31,890 nucleotides of DNA from a virus, in IMG/VR virus record IMGVR_UViG_3300028829_002662, positions 1-31,890 of that record, one strand, 5' to 3'. How positions within the stretch are numbered: position 1 is the stretch's first letter; each line of letters starts with the position of its first letter. Shown here in pieces: positions 16,488 to 24,525 of this stretch. A program made the translations under genes and the position numbers. Under the pieces are notes generated by a model that did not search any database, was not told the origin of the DNA, and saw only the letters and a list, made by a program, of their open reading frames with translations.

Positions 16488-17149
16488 TGAACAAGGTAAG
16501 ACTTCTTGCAATGACTCAGCCTGAAAAAGAAACAAACATCCCAGATTCTTCTGGCTTGATTGCATATTGTGCGAGAGTGAGTAATCCAGACAATCAAGAC
16601 AACTACGATACGGCCCCTAGATTGATTGATTATTTAATTGAACATGCACACTGGTCTCCCTTGGAAATGGTAAATCTTGTTTTTGAGATTGACTGTCCAA
16701 GAGACATTGCACGACAGATTTTACGTCACAGATCCTTCTCTTACCAAGAGTTTTCTCAAAGATATGCAGAGACGACTCAGCTCGGAATGACAACAAGAGA
16801 ATTTAGATTGCAAGACACTAAAAATCGTCAAAACTCAATTGAGACAGATGACGATGTTTTAAAGAGACAATGGGAAGCTAAACAGCAACAACTGCAGCAT
16901 GAAGTCACTTTGGCTTATAAGTGGGCTTTAGAGAACAACATGGCCAAGGAATGTGCTAGAGTTATTCTACCGGAAGGTATGCAGATGACTCGGATGACGA
17001 TGAACGGGACATTAAGGTCTTGGTTACATTATCTTGATCTTAGGCAAGCTAATGGTACTCAGAAAGAACACACAGAAATTGCCATGTTGATGAAGCCTAT
17101 TATTGCAAAAAAGATTCCTATCGTATCTAAATGGATAAATAGAACATAG
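16487..17149 (+). CDS. thyX: Flavin-dependent thymidylate synthase ThyX
   Basis: A 220-residue enzyme that makes dTMP from dUMP using FAD and methylenetetrahydrofolate. The start is GTG 16487, sharing its G with the gene 41 stop. The diagnostic RHRX7S motif is intact (R80 H81 R82 to S90, within RHRSFSYQEFSQRYAE), as is the LIEHAHWSPLEM segment that contributes to the flavin site. It pairs with the dUTPase-family protein to supply thymidine nucleotides. T4 uses a ThyA-type enzyme (gene td), so this is the marine-phage alternative. A late promoter variant lies inside its last codons. Confidence 0.95.
   Translation: MNKVRLLAMTQPEKETNIPDSSGLIAYCARVSNPDNQDNYDTAPRLIDYLIEHAHWSPLEMVNLVFEIDCPRDIARQILRHRSFSYQEFSQRYAETTQLGMTTREFRLQDTKNRQNSIETDDDVLKRQWEAKQQQLQHEVTLAYKWALENNMAKECARVILPEGMQMTRMTMNGTLRSWLHYLDLRQANGTQKEHTEIAMLMKPIIAKKIPIVSKWINRT
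17134..17141 (+). promoter_or_regulatory. Late promoter variant GATAAATA ahead of fibre genes
   Basis: GATAAATA differs from the T4 element only at the first base; marine T4-like phages have been described as using an NATAAATA late motif. It overlaps the last codons of thyX. A transcript would start near 17147 and leave a leader of about 25 nt to the ATG at 17172, the same spacing as at the other late sites here. Confidence 0.6.
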
Positions 17150-17171
17150 GATAAAAATATTGGAGTTGTAA

Positions 17172-19025
17172 ATGTCCCTACAAATAAGGAGAGGTTTGGA
17201 AGCTGATCGTCTTAGCATTACTCCTGATGTAGGCGAGCCTATCTTTACTATAGACACTAGAAGAATTTTTGTTGGTGATGGTGTAACTGCTGGCGGTATC
17301 CTTGTAGGGGATCAGTTAACCAATAGCTACGCCACTTCCACTTTTTCTTCTAATGCTTATCTGCAAGATTCTTTAGCTTTAATACCAACATCCGATGTTA
17401 CAAACACATACCTACAATATTTTGTAAGTCAGGAATTAACAAACTTAGTAGATTCTGCTCCAGAGACATTAGATACTCTTAATGAGTTAGCTGCTGCTCT
17501 AAATGACGATGCAAATTTTTCTACTACCATATCTACATCTATTGGTTTAAGAGCTACCAATACATACGTAAATTCTACTTTTAGTTCCAATTCTTATCTA
17601 CAAGTTTTAGTTAACAACATAAACAATCAGTTGCTTGTAGTAGATGCAGTAACACTGGATGGAATAGATTCAACTGGATTTACAAGCAACAATTATATCC
17701 AAAATAGATTTACTTCTAATAGTTACTTAAACGATAACTTTACCACTAATGGATATATTACTTCTACATTCTCTTCAAATAATTATATAATTAACATTGT
17801 AGATACTAAAGCTACTAACTCTTATGTTAATTCTACCTTTACATCCAACAATTACGTGGACGGTAGATTTGCATCTAATAGCTACATCACTTCTACATTT
17901 AGTGCTAATTCATATTTACAGTCATATGTGTCGTCTGAAATTTCTACACTAGTTGGATCTGCACCTGCAAGTTTAAATTCTCTAGGAGAGCTATCATCAG
18001 CTATCGGTGACGATCCAAGTTTTTCATCTAATGTGACTAATAGATTTGGACTTAGAGCAACTAACACATATGTAAATGATACGTTTAGTTCCAATGCATA
18101 TCTACAAGCACAATTAGCTGCATACGAGCAGGGTGAAGTATCTAACAATTACATTCAGCCAATACTTGATAGCAAAGCAACGAACACATTTGTCATTGGG
18201 ACATTTAGTTCTAATAATTACCTACAATATCAGTTAAATTTGTTTGAGCAAGGCGAAGTATCAAACAACTACTTACAGCCCATACTAGACTCAAAAGCGA
18301 GTAACACTTACGTAAATAATATTGTATCTATTAGAGCAACTAACACATATGTAAATGATACGTTTAGTTCTAACACATATGTGCAAAGCAGATTTGCTCC
18401 CATCACGTATGTAAACTTTACTTTCGGATCAAACAATTACAATAAAGATGTATACACATCGAACAATTATGTGGCTGACTTTTTTGTAACAAACAACTAC
18501 ATTGAAGGAAGATTTAGTTCAAACAGCTATCTTATTAATACGTTTACTACTAATAATTACATTACAACATCATTTGCTCGTAAAGATCAAAACGAAACAT
18601 TCTCTTCAAATGTTATAATAGAAGACACTCTGATTATTGGTTCGGGGAACAACGTCTTTACTAACGTTGTAGATACACAAAGCTACAATAACGTAACTGA
18701 AAAGTTTGAGTTGGAGGGTGTAAGTACTGCTAGTAATACAAGTGCTGTAATTGATACTTACTCACACGGAAGTGAAAAAGTTTCTCTTGAGTACCTTGTT
18801 CATCTAGAAAGAGGAAATGGTGACGAAACACAAGTATCTAAAATACTAGCAACTTACAATGGCGTTTCGAACGTCACATTCTCAGAATATGGACAAATTT
18901 TCACATCTAATGAAGTATTAGGAGATTTATCTGTAGTATATAATGGAGCTAACGTTGAGTTGATTCTTGAGCCATTGGTTCTCTCTAGTTTGAGATCAAA
19001 GGTAGTTAAGACCGTCATAGTATAA
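17172..19025 (+). CDS. Long tail-fibre protein with Mtd-type N-terminus and decapeptide repeats
   Basis: A 617-residue fibre protein. Residues 1-45 (MSLQIRRGLEADRL, then EPIFTIDTRRIFVGDGVTAGG) match the N-terminal domain of major tropism determinant-like and other phage fibre proteins, which attaches the fibre to the tail. The shaft contains two helical-looking blocks (TLDTLNELAAAL near residues 100-112 and a diverged SLNSLGELSSAI block) and an array of 10-residue repeats at about 171-253. Residues 512-617 form a beta-rich C-terminal domain (KILATYNGVSNVTFSEYGQI) that recurs at the end of the next gene. No cysteine-rich or C-type lectin tip is seen. GGAGTTGT lies before the ATG. It is probably a virion adhesin expressed late. 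Confidence 0.8.
   Translation: MSLQIRRGLEADRLSITPDVGEPIFTIDTRRIFVGDGVTAGGILVGDQLTNSYATSTFSSNAYLQDSLALIPTSDVTNTYLQYFVSQELTNLVDSAPETLDTLNELAAALNDDANFSTTISTSIGLRATNTYVNSTFSSNSYLQVLVNNINNQLLVVDAVTLDGIDSTGFTSNNYIQNRFTSNSYLNDNFTTNGYITSTFSSNNYIINIVDTKATNSYVNSTFTSNNYVDGRFASNSYITSTFSANSYLQSYVSSEISTLVGSAPASLNSLGELSSAIGDDPSFSSNVTNRFGLRATNTYVNDTFSSNAYLQAQLAAYEQGEVSNNYIQPILDSKATNTFVIGTFSSNNYLQYQLNLFEQGEVSNNYLQPILDSKASNTYVNNIVSIRATNTYVNDTFSSNTYVQSRFAPITYVNFTFGSNNYNKDVYTSNNYVADFFVTNNYIEGRFSSNSYLINTFTTNNYITTSFARKDQNETFSSNVIIEDTLIIGSGNNVFTNVVDTQSYNNVTEKFELEGVSTASNTSAVIDTYSHGSEKVSLEYLVHLERGNGDETQVSKILATYNGVSNVTFSEYGQIFTSNEVLGDLSVVYNGANVELILEPLVLSSLRSKVVKTVIV
17682..17930 (+). repeat. Decapeptide repeat array in first fibre gene
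   Basis: These 249 bases encode eight near-contiguous units of about 10 residues, each beginning [ST]SNxY and most ending in F (TSNNYIQNRF, TSNSYLNDNF, TTNGYITSTF, SSNNYIINIV and so on), with one 3-residue insertion. The DNA period is 30 bp, but the copies have diverged at silent sites. Single units are scattered through all five long fibre genes, and a second contiguous array begins at 29041. Confidence 0.85.
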
Positions 19026-19028
19026 ATA
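19021..19028 (+). promoter_or_regulatory. T4-type late promoter TATAAATA ahead of second fibre gene
   Basis: An exact TATAAATA overlapping the final codon and stop of the preceding fibre gene. A transcript would start near 19034, leaving a leader of about 17 nt that carries a strong AGGAGG (19040-19045) before the ATG at 19051. Confidence 0.85.
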
Positions 19029-19050
19029 TCTATTACAATAGGAGGATCAA

Positions 19051-20334
19051 ATGGCACGTAGTACATTTCGAATTTTAGACGGTCTTGCAGTTACTGGCGG
19101 TAACGTTGATGTAACCAATACCCTGTCGGCAAACGACTTATCTGGTGATGGTTCCGCCCTTACCAATGTCGATGCTGCTACTCTTGGTGGTGTAGCCAAG
19201 ACCAGTCTTGCATCTAACAACTTTGTAAAGTCTATCTTTACTTCGAATAACTATGTGGACGGAAGATTTGCAGCAAATGCTTATCTTACTTCTACATTCT
19301 CTTCGAATGCTTACATCACAGCACACGTAGCATCAGAAGTCGCTGAATTGGTTGATGCTGCACCAGCAGCTTTAGACACTCTTAATGAGTTGGCTGCTGC
19401 TCTCGGAGATGATGCAAACTTCTCCACCACAATTACTACTTCCATCGGTTTAAGAGCTACCAACACTTATGTAAATGCTACCTTCAGTTCTAACAACTAT
19501 CTGCAGGACACATTAACTCAGTTTGGTTCAGGTAACGTATCCAATAACTATTTAACTGGAACATTTGCATCTAACAACTATGTGCAAACCCAGCTTGGAA
19601 CTAAATTAAATTCATCTTCCTATACAGCTTCTGATGTTCTCTCTAAGTTGTTAACAGTAGATGGCTCTGGGACAAACTTAGATGCAGACAAGTTAGACGG
19701 TCAACAAGGTTCATACTATCTTGACTGGACTAATACTACAAACAGGCCTGACCCTGTAATTACTTTAGGTGGTGATCTATCTGGTTCTGTTACTCTTACT
19801 AATTTAGCAAGCGGAACTCTTACAGCTACTATTCAGCCAAACTCTGTTGCACTTGGCACAGATACAACTGGCAACTATGTAGCAACGATTTCAGGTACTA
19901 CTAACGAAGTAGAAGTCTCTGGTTCTGGTTCCGAAGGTGCTGGAGTAACAGTAGGTCTTCCAAACGATGTTACAATTGGTAATGACCTCACAGTTACTAA
20001 TGATATTATTCAAACGAATCATTCGTTTGTATCTTCTACGATTACTACAACATCTACATCACAGACAAACTTGGATACATTCAGCACTTCTACATATTCT
20101 GGAGCAGAAGTAAATGTTACAGCCATTTCTAATGGTGAGAGACATATGACAAAGATTCTTGTTGTCCATGATGGTACAACAGCACATGCTACTGAGTATG
20201 GTTCTATTTTTACAAATGCATCTTTAGCATCATATGATGTAGATATAAGTTCTGGTAACGTCAGACTTAGAGTTACACCAGCATCTGCAACTTCTACTGT
20301 GTTTAACACTTCTATGATGCTAATTGAAAACTAA
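19051..20334 (+). CDS. Tail-fibre protein with repeat shaft and shared tip domain
   Basis: A 427-residue fibre protein with an excellent ribosome site (AGGAGG, 5-nt gap). The N-terminus (FRILDGLAVTGGNVDVTN) is a common start of marine phage fibre proteins. The shaft has several SNNY decapeptides, one DTLNELAAALGDD block near residue 110 and one LNSSSYTASDVL...DGSGTNLDADKLDG unit near residue 190. Residues about 325-427 form the same C-terminal domain as the previous gene (KILVVHDGTTAHATEYGSIF, then YDVDISSGNVRLRVTPAS), which probably trimerises or binds a receptor. It has its own late promoter. Confidence 0.8.
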   Translation: MARSTFRILDGLAVTGGNVDVTNTLSANDLSGDGSALTNVDAATLGGVAKTSLASNNFVKSIFTSNNYVDGRFAANAYLTSTFSSNAYITAHVASEVAELVDAAPAALDTLNELAAALGDDANFSTTITTSIGLRATNTYVNATFSSNNYLQDTLTQFGSGNVSNNYLTGTFASNNYVQTQLGTKLNSSSYTASDVLSKLLTVDGSGTNLDADKLDGQQGSYYLDWTNTTNRPDPVITLGGDLSGSVTLTNLASGTLTATIQPNSVALGTDTTGNYVATISGTTNEVEVSGSGSEGAGVTVGLPNDVTIGNDLTVTNDIIQTNHSFVSSTITTTSTSQTNLDTFSTSTYSGAEVNVTAISNGERHMTKILVVHDGTTAHATEYGSIFTNASLASYDVDISSGNVRLRVTPASATSTVFNTSMMLIEN

Positions 20335-20346
20335 TGGATAAATTGA

Positions 20347-21021
20347 ATGGCAACTCTGTATGGAGCTTCACTACCTTTAACTGATTTATCATTATCATTA
20401 GATGCTGCTAATCCTAAAAGTTATCCGGGTAGTGGAACAACGTGGAGCGATTTGAGCGGTAATGGTAATCATGCCACTTTTTCTGGTAGTCCGTCTATAT
20501 CTAATGGTGTAATTACCTTTGATGGTACTGATGATTTTGCTACAATTTCTACTAATGGAACTGGGTCTTTAGATTTTTCTAGTGAGCAGACAGTAGTAAT
20601 GTGGTTAAAACACAGCTATACATCAGGTCGTAGAAATCCTTGGGATCAGGCTTATGGTGGGTATGGAACTTGGACCCATGAGCAGGGAAATAATATTAAT
20701 GGTTATTATGGAGATGCTGGAGGTGATGCTCAACCTTATTCGTCAAGTAACTCTGGGACAACAGAAAGAAATGTTTGGAATTGTATAGTCAGGGGAAGAA
20801 ATACTAGTCAAGTATTTTGGTGGCAAAACGGTGAAAGAACTTCGACAGCAACCAATTCCTATGGAACTCTTACAACCACAACTAATAATATTAGAATCGG
20901 AAGAGGATATGCTGGATACTGGATTGGTGAGATGGGTCCGGTGTTAGCATATAAGAGATGTTTGTCTGATGATGAAGTTCTACAGATTTATAATGCTATG
21001 AGAGGGAGATTTGGAAGATGA
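20347..21021 (+). CDS. LamG/concanavalin-like lectin-domain virion protein
   Basis: A 224-residue protein made of essentially one jelly-roll domain. It opens with LSLSLDAANPKSYPGSGTTW and WSDLSGNGNHATFSG, followed by ITFDGTDDFA, a standard LamG-type phage adhesin start. It ends with MGPVLAYKRCLSDDEVLQIY and the tail MRGRFGR. Such domains usually bind glycans or pack as fibre appendages. The ribosome site is weak, so it may be translated by coupling from the previous gene 13 nt upstream. The ATGA overlap with the next gene links the two LamG-type proteins. Confidence 0.8.
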   Translation: MATLYGASLPLTDLSLSLDAANPKSYPGSGTTWSDLSGNGNHATFSGSPSISNGVITFDGTDDFATISTNGTGSLDFSSEQTVVMWLKHSYTSGRRNPWDQAYGGYGTWTHEQGNNINGYYGDAGGDAQPYSSSNSGTTERNVWNCIVRGRNTSQVFWWQNGERTSTATNSYGTLTTTTNNIRIGRGYAGYWIGEMGPVLAYKRCLSDDEVLQIYNAMRGRFGR

Positions 21022-22193
21022 GTCTTCATCATAATCCTAGAATCGTTACTGATGGTTTGGTGTTTGCCTATGACATGGATAATGTTGCTAAATCGTTTAA
21101 AGGTAAGCCTACAACAAATTTAATCACTAGCACTATAGATAACTGGTCTGGAAGCAGTTTGAGAAATGCAACTTTGTTGAACGAGACATACAAACGCTCT
21201 GCTGTTTATAGATTGGAAGTAGCAGCAGGAGCAGACCCAGCAACTAATGTGGATGCTTATTATATGTACAATGTTCCCAATTTGTCTGAGGGAGATGTTT
21301 TTACATTTAGTGCTGACGTTAGGGTTATTCAAAAATCTACTGCCACTTCTCAAACATCGCCTGCTGATAATGGATTTTGGATATGGTTTGCAGGTTCTTC
21401 AGAACATGTTAACTTTAAGGATCTTGAGTTAGGCAAATGGACAAATATACAAGTTACAGCTACGGTGGGATCAACTTATGATTATATTTGGGCAAGAATA
21501 GATCACGATAATAGTATTATTGATATTGCCAACATACAATTAGAGCAGCAACCATTTGCTACACCATTTGTAAATGGCACTAGATCAAACACACAAGCAC
21601 TTTTAGATATGTCCAAGAGTAAAAATACTGTTACTGCTACAAGTTTGACATATCGTCAAGATGATACGCCTACGTTTGATGGAACGGATGATTATCTCAA
21701 TATTGCTCCGCAATCTATTCCCGCAAATTCTAGCTTATCTTTATCAGTTTGGATCAATACTTCTTCAGTGAGTGCAAGTTCTATAATCGAAGCAGAAAAT
21801 TTTGTTGGAGGAAGAACACTTAATGTTCACATACCTTGGTCAGATAATACGGTATATTTTGATTGTGGCGGAGCTAATAGTTCAACATCGTATGATAGAA
21901 TTACATACGCAACAACTGTTGAACAAAGAACTGGTTGGCATAATTGGGTCTTTACAAAAGATATTTCTGCTAATGAAATGAGAATATACGCTGATGGCAA
22001 TCTTGTAGTATTTGCTGGAAATAAAAATATCATTCCAGGTCCAACACAGTTCGCCACTATAGGTTCATATGTAAATGGAGCGTCTAATTTTTATAACGGT
22101 GAAATCTCCCAAGTAAAAATATACGATAGAGCATTAACAGCAGCAGAAATAAAGCAAAACTTTAATGCTACTAGAGGAAGGTTTGGAATCTAA
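21018..22193 (+). CDS. Two-domain carbohydrate-binding and LamG virion protein
   Basis: A 391-residue protein overlapping the previous gene by 4 bases. It begins NPRIVTDGLVFAYDMDN, typical of LamG phage proteins. Residues about 35-190 look like a beta-sandwich carbohydrate-binding module (FTFSADVRVI, WTNIQVTATVG, IANIQLEQQPFATPFV). Residues about 210-391 form a second LamG-like domain (TFDGTDDYLNI, SLSVWINTSS, WHNWVFTKD, ISQVKIYDRALTAAEIKQNF) ending TRGRFGI. The ending is almost the same as that of its neighbour, suggesting duplication with gain of the extra module. Confidence 0.8.
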   Translation: MSLHHNPRIVTDGLVFAYDMDNVAKSFKGKPTTNLITSTIDNWSGSSLRNATLLNETYKRSAVYRLEVAAGADPATNVDAYYMYNVPNLSEGDVFTFSADVRVIQKSTATSQTSPADNGFWIWFAGSSEHVNFKDLELGKWTNIQVTATVGSTYDYIWARIDHDNSIIDIANIQLEQQPFATPFVNGTRSNTQALLDMSKSKNTVTATSLTYRQDDTPTFDGTDDYLNIAPQSIPANSSLSLSVWINTSSVSASSIIEAENFVGGRTLNVHIPWSDNTVYFDCGGANSSTSYDRITYATTVEQRTGWHNWVFTKDISANEMRIYADGNLVVFAGNKNIIPGPTQFATIGSYVNGASNFYNGEISQVKIYDRALTAAEIKQNFNATRGRFGI

Positions 22194-22285
22194 TGGGAGC
22201 AATATCAGACGGTGAGTTGGACCCAAACGGTGAACCTCTTATGGTCGAATATACATTAGATGAATGGAACGATATAAATACTTAA
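22193..22285 (+). CDS. Small acidic protein of 30 residues
   Basis: A 30-codon frame starting at an ATG that shares its A with the preceding stop (TAATG), the same coupling used throughout this operon. It has several acidic residues and begins MGAISDGELDPNGEPLMVEY. AGAGGAAGG lies about 13 nt upstream. The late promoter for the next fibre gene is embedded in its last codons (DINT). I do not recognise a family. It may be a real small virion gene or a remnant; the start coupling favours translation. Confidence 0.5.
   Translation: MGAISDGELDPNGEPLMVEYTLDEWNDINT
22273..22280 (+). promoter_or_regulatory. T4-type late promoter TATAAATA ahead of third fibre gene
   Basis: An exact TATAAATA inside the last codons of the 30-residue ORF. 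The predicted start near 22286 leaves a leader of about 25 nt containing AGGGGA before the ATG at 22311. From here the genes run to 31580 with overlaps or very short gaps. Confidence 0.82.
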
Positions 22286-22310
22286 AAGCTAATCAGGGGA
22301 AAGTGAACCT

Positions 22311-24368
22311 ATGGCGAATAACAAAAAATTTGTTGTTAAGAATGGTCTTACAACAAGTAACATAGAATTTAAAGATGACATTAACAATGGTACTAATACT
22401 ATTACAATGTCTATGCTTTCTACTGATGTACTTTCCTTCAGTGGAGACTCAGGGCAGTTATTCTCCATATCTGATAGCTTAACAGGAACTATTTTTTCCG
22501 TAAATGATATTTCCGGTATCCCTTCTTTAGAAGTTGATGACGATGGAACTATCAGACTAGCAGAGTTTGCTGGTAATATTATAGTAGGATCTAATACAGA
22601 TAATGGAAGTGATAAACTTCAAGTAACTGGCAACACCATTGTTGATGGTACAATTAAAGCTACAGACTTTACTATTGGAACCTCTGGAAAATTAGCATCC
22701 AATAACTTTGTCAAGGCAACCTTTACATCTAATAACTATTTGCAGTCTCTCGGTTACACCACAAATACTGGAGATGTCTCAAACAATTACCTTCAAGGTC
22801 TTGGGTTTACTACTAATGTAGGTGATGTCACCAATACATATCTTACTGCAACATTTAGTTCTAATAATTATCTTCAAGGTCAGTTAAGCACTAAACTAAA
22901 TTCTTCCTCTTATACAGCATCAGATGTTCTTACAAAGATTAAGACAGTAGATGGTTCTGGATCTGGATTGGATGCTGATACTTTGGATGGTCTTCAAGGT
23001 TCTTCTTATGTGTCTAACAATTATGTTGATGGTAGGTTTACTTCTAACACATTTTTAGTAGCAACTTTTACAACCAACAACTACATTCAATCCTATGTCT
23101 CTTCAGAGGTAGCTTCTTTAGTTGATTCAGCCCCTGCTACTTTAGACACTCTTAATGAGCTTGCTGCTGCTCTTGGTGATGATGCTAACTTTGCTACGAC
23201 TGTTTCAACACAAATAGGCATTAGAGCAACCAACACTTATGTAAACTCTACATTTAGTTCTAATAATTATCTACAAGGACTTGGATATACAACAAATACA
23301 GGTGACGTATCTAATAACTATTTACAGTCTCTCGGCTACACTACTAATACTGGAGATGTCTCAAACAATTACCTTCAAGGTCTTGGGTTTACTACTAATG
23401 TAGGTGATGTCACCAATACATATCTTACTGCAACATTTAGTTCCAATAATTATCTTCAAGGTCAGTTAGGTGATAAACTAAATTCTTCTTCTTATACTGC
23501 TTCTGATGTTTTGACGAAAATTAAAACTGTAGATGGTTCTGGATCTGGATTGGATGCTGATACCTTAGATAGCTTACAGGTTACGTCTTTAGTTTCTAAT
23601 AACTACTTCCAAGACAATTCAGGTGGTGGTGATGTAGCAAACTCATATCTTATAGCAACGTTTACCTCTAATAACTATATCCAAACACAGCTTGGAACTA
23701 AACTAAATTCTTCTTCTTATACAGCATCAGATGTTCTTACTAAAATTAAAACTGTAGATGGTTCTGGATCTGGATTAGATGCTGATTTGTTGGATGGTCA
23801 AGAAGCTTCAGCGTTTCAAACTGTAGCTGCTCCAAACGCTCCCAGCATTACCTCTACAACTGTAGTGAACGAAACAATAGAAATGGTATTTGGTCAATCG
23901 TCTACATCTGGTGTTACAAGATATGAAGTATGGAGTGACGGTGCTACTGGTTCTGACTATTCTTTGATTTCTATTATCCCTGCTCAAGATGCTGCTGCGT
24001 CTATGAGTGTAGTTGACCTATCTTTTGATACTGGAGGAACAGTTGCATATCGTGTATATGCTATTAAAAATGGTGTATATTCTACTGCTGCAACTACAAC
24101 CAAATCATTTACGATTCCATCTTTAGATGTCACTAACATGTCTGTCGTGTCCAGTATCACTAATTATGATATACAATACGATCTTCCTGAAACTAGATTT
24201 TTGGACCATATTGAAATTTACAAAGATGCTGAAACGACTTTAGTGGCCTTATCAAGGACTGGTGCAGCTTTGATATACAGCGGATCAAGTGATAATTTCA
24301 CTTATAATGTACCACCTTCAGATAAAGCAAAATATCACCAATTTTGGGTAGAGGTTGTGAGTGTGTAA
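22311..24368 (+). CDS. Long tail-fibre protein with repeat shaft and C-terminal Fn3-like domains
   Basis: A 685-residue fibre protein. The N-terminal domain (KKFVVKNGLTTSN, FSISDSLTGTIFSVNDISG, RLAEFAGNIIVG) is a widespread attachment domain of marine phage fibres. The shaft combines SNNY decapeptides, YTTNTGDVSNNYLQ units, one DTLNELAAALGDD block and three LNSSSYTASDVLTKIK units. A 144-bp direct repeat duplicates part of it. After DLLDGQEASAF the repeat style stops; residues 507-685 look like two small beta-sandwich domains of fibronectin type III kind (TRYEVWSDGATGSDY, VAYRVYAIKNGVYS, LDHIEIYKDAET). These may bind a receptor or carry another fibre. Confidence 0.8.
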   Translation: MANNKKFVVKNGLTTSNIEFKDDINNGTNTITMSMLSTDVLSFSGDSGQLFSISDSLTGTIFSVNDISGIPSLEVDDDGTIRLAEFAGNIIVGSNTDNGSDKLQVTGNTIVDGTIKATDFTIGTSGKLASNNFVKATFTSNNYLQSLGYTTNTGDVSNNYLQGLGFTTNVGDVTNTYLTATFSSNNYLQGQLSTKLNSSSYTASDVLTKIKTVDGSGSGLDADTLDGLQGSSYVSNNYVDGRFTSNTFLVATFTTNNYIQSYVSSEVASLVDSAPATLDTLNELAAALGDDANFATTVSTQIGIRATNTYVNSTFSSNNYLQGLGYTTNTGDVSNNYLQSLGYTTNTGDVSNNYLQGLGFTTNVGDVTNTYLTATFSSNNYLQGQLGDKLNSSSYTASDVLTKIKTVDGSGSGLDADTLDSLQVTSLVSNNYFQDNSGGGDVANSYLIATFTSNNYIQTQLGTKLNSSSYTASDVLTKIKTVDGSGSGLDADLLDGQEASAFQTVAAPNAPSITSTTVVNETIEMVFGQSSTSGVTRYEVWSDGATGSDYSLISIIPAQDAAASMSVVDLSFDTGGTVAYRVYAIKNGVYSTAATTTKSFTIPSLDVTNMSVVSSITNYDIQYDLPETRFLDHIEIYKDAETTLVALSRTGAALIYSGSSDNFTYNVPPSDKAKYHQFWVEVVSV
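22743..22886 (+). repeat. 144-bp direct repeat, copy A (copy B at 23325-23468)
   Basis: The two 144-bp stretches in one fibre gene align without gaps at an offset of 582 bases with only about four mismatches. They encode the same run of YTTNTGDVSNNYLQ and decapeptide units. The flanks are clearly less similar. Confidence 0.9.
23325..23468 (+). repeat. 144-bp direct repeat, copy B
   Basis: Second copy of the repeat at 22743-22886. Recombination between the copies would delete or duplicate exactly 194 codons without changing the reading frame, because the offset of 582 is a multiple of three. Confidence 0.9.
23529..23630 (+). repeat. 102-bp repeat shared between two fibre genes (copy 1 of 3)
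   Basis: This block encodes VDGSGSGLDADTLDSLQV through NNYFQDNSGGG. It is repeated at 26432-26533 and 28073-28174 with at most one difference, in a different gene. All copies end in a GGT tract of different length. Confidence 0.93.
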
Positions 24369-24369
24369 T

Positions 24370-24525
24370 ATGGATGAGACATTAGAACACATGCAACAAA
24401 GATTAGCAGAAGATGAAGAAGCACTTGCTGTTGAAATGGAAATGGAAGAACTAAATGTAGATATGATTATAGTTCTTAAAGATTCTATAAAAAATTATAA
24501 GAAATGTATAGGAGATTTAACTTGA
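24370..24525 (+). CDS. Small acidic, probably helical protein of 51 residues
   Basis: A 51-codon frame with ATG just after the fibre stop (TAATATG). The sequence MDETLEHMQQRLAEDEEAL with the following AVEMEMEELNVDMIIVLK is rich in Glu, Met and Leu with heptad-like spacing, so a helical coil is likely; the end is basic (SIKNYKKC). It overlaps the next gene at TTGA. No family recognised. Its place between two fibre genes suggests an assembly helper or minor structural protein. Confidence 0.6.
   Translation: MDETLEHMQQRLAEDEEALAVEMEMEELNVDMIIVLKDSIKNYKKCIGDLT
24510..24514 (+). promoter_or_regulatory. Ribosome site that selects a TTG start
   Basis: AGGAG lies 7 nt upstream of TTG 24522, which overlaps the preceding stop codon as TTGA. 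The in-frame ATG at 24504 lies ahead of this site and has only weak purines before it. The TTG is therefore the better start for the following gene. Confidence 0.65.

Noticed and set aside
17172-19025. Possible diversity-generating retroelement target, because of the Mtd-like N-terminus
   Set aside because: No reverse transcriptase, template repeat or C-type lectin variable region is seen in the window. Mtd-type N-termini are common in ordinary fibres.
20337-20344. GATAAATT before the first LamG gene as a late promoter
   Set aside because: It lacks the final A of the late element, and only 2 nt separate it from the ATG, too close to give a leader.
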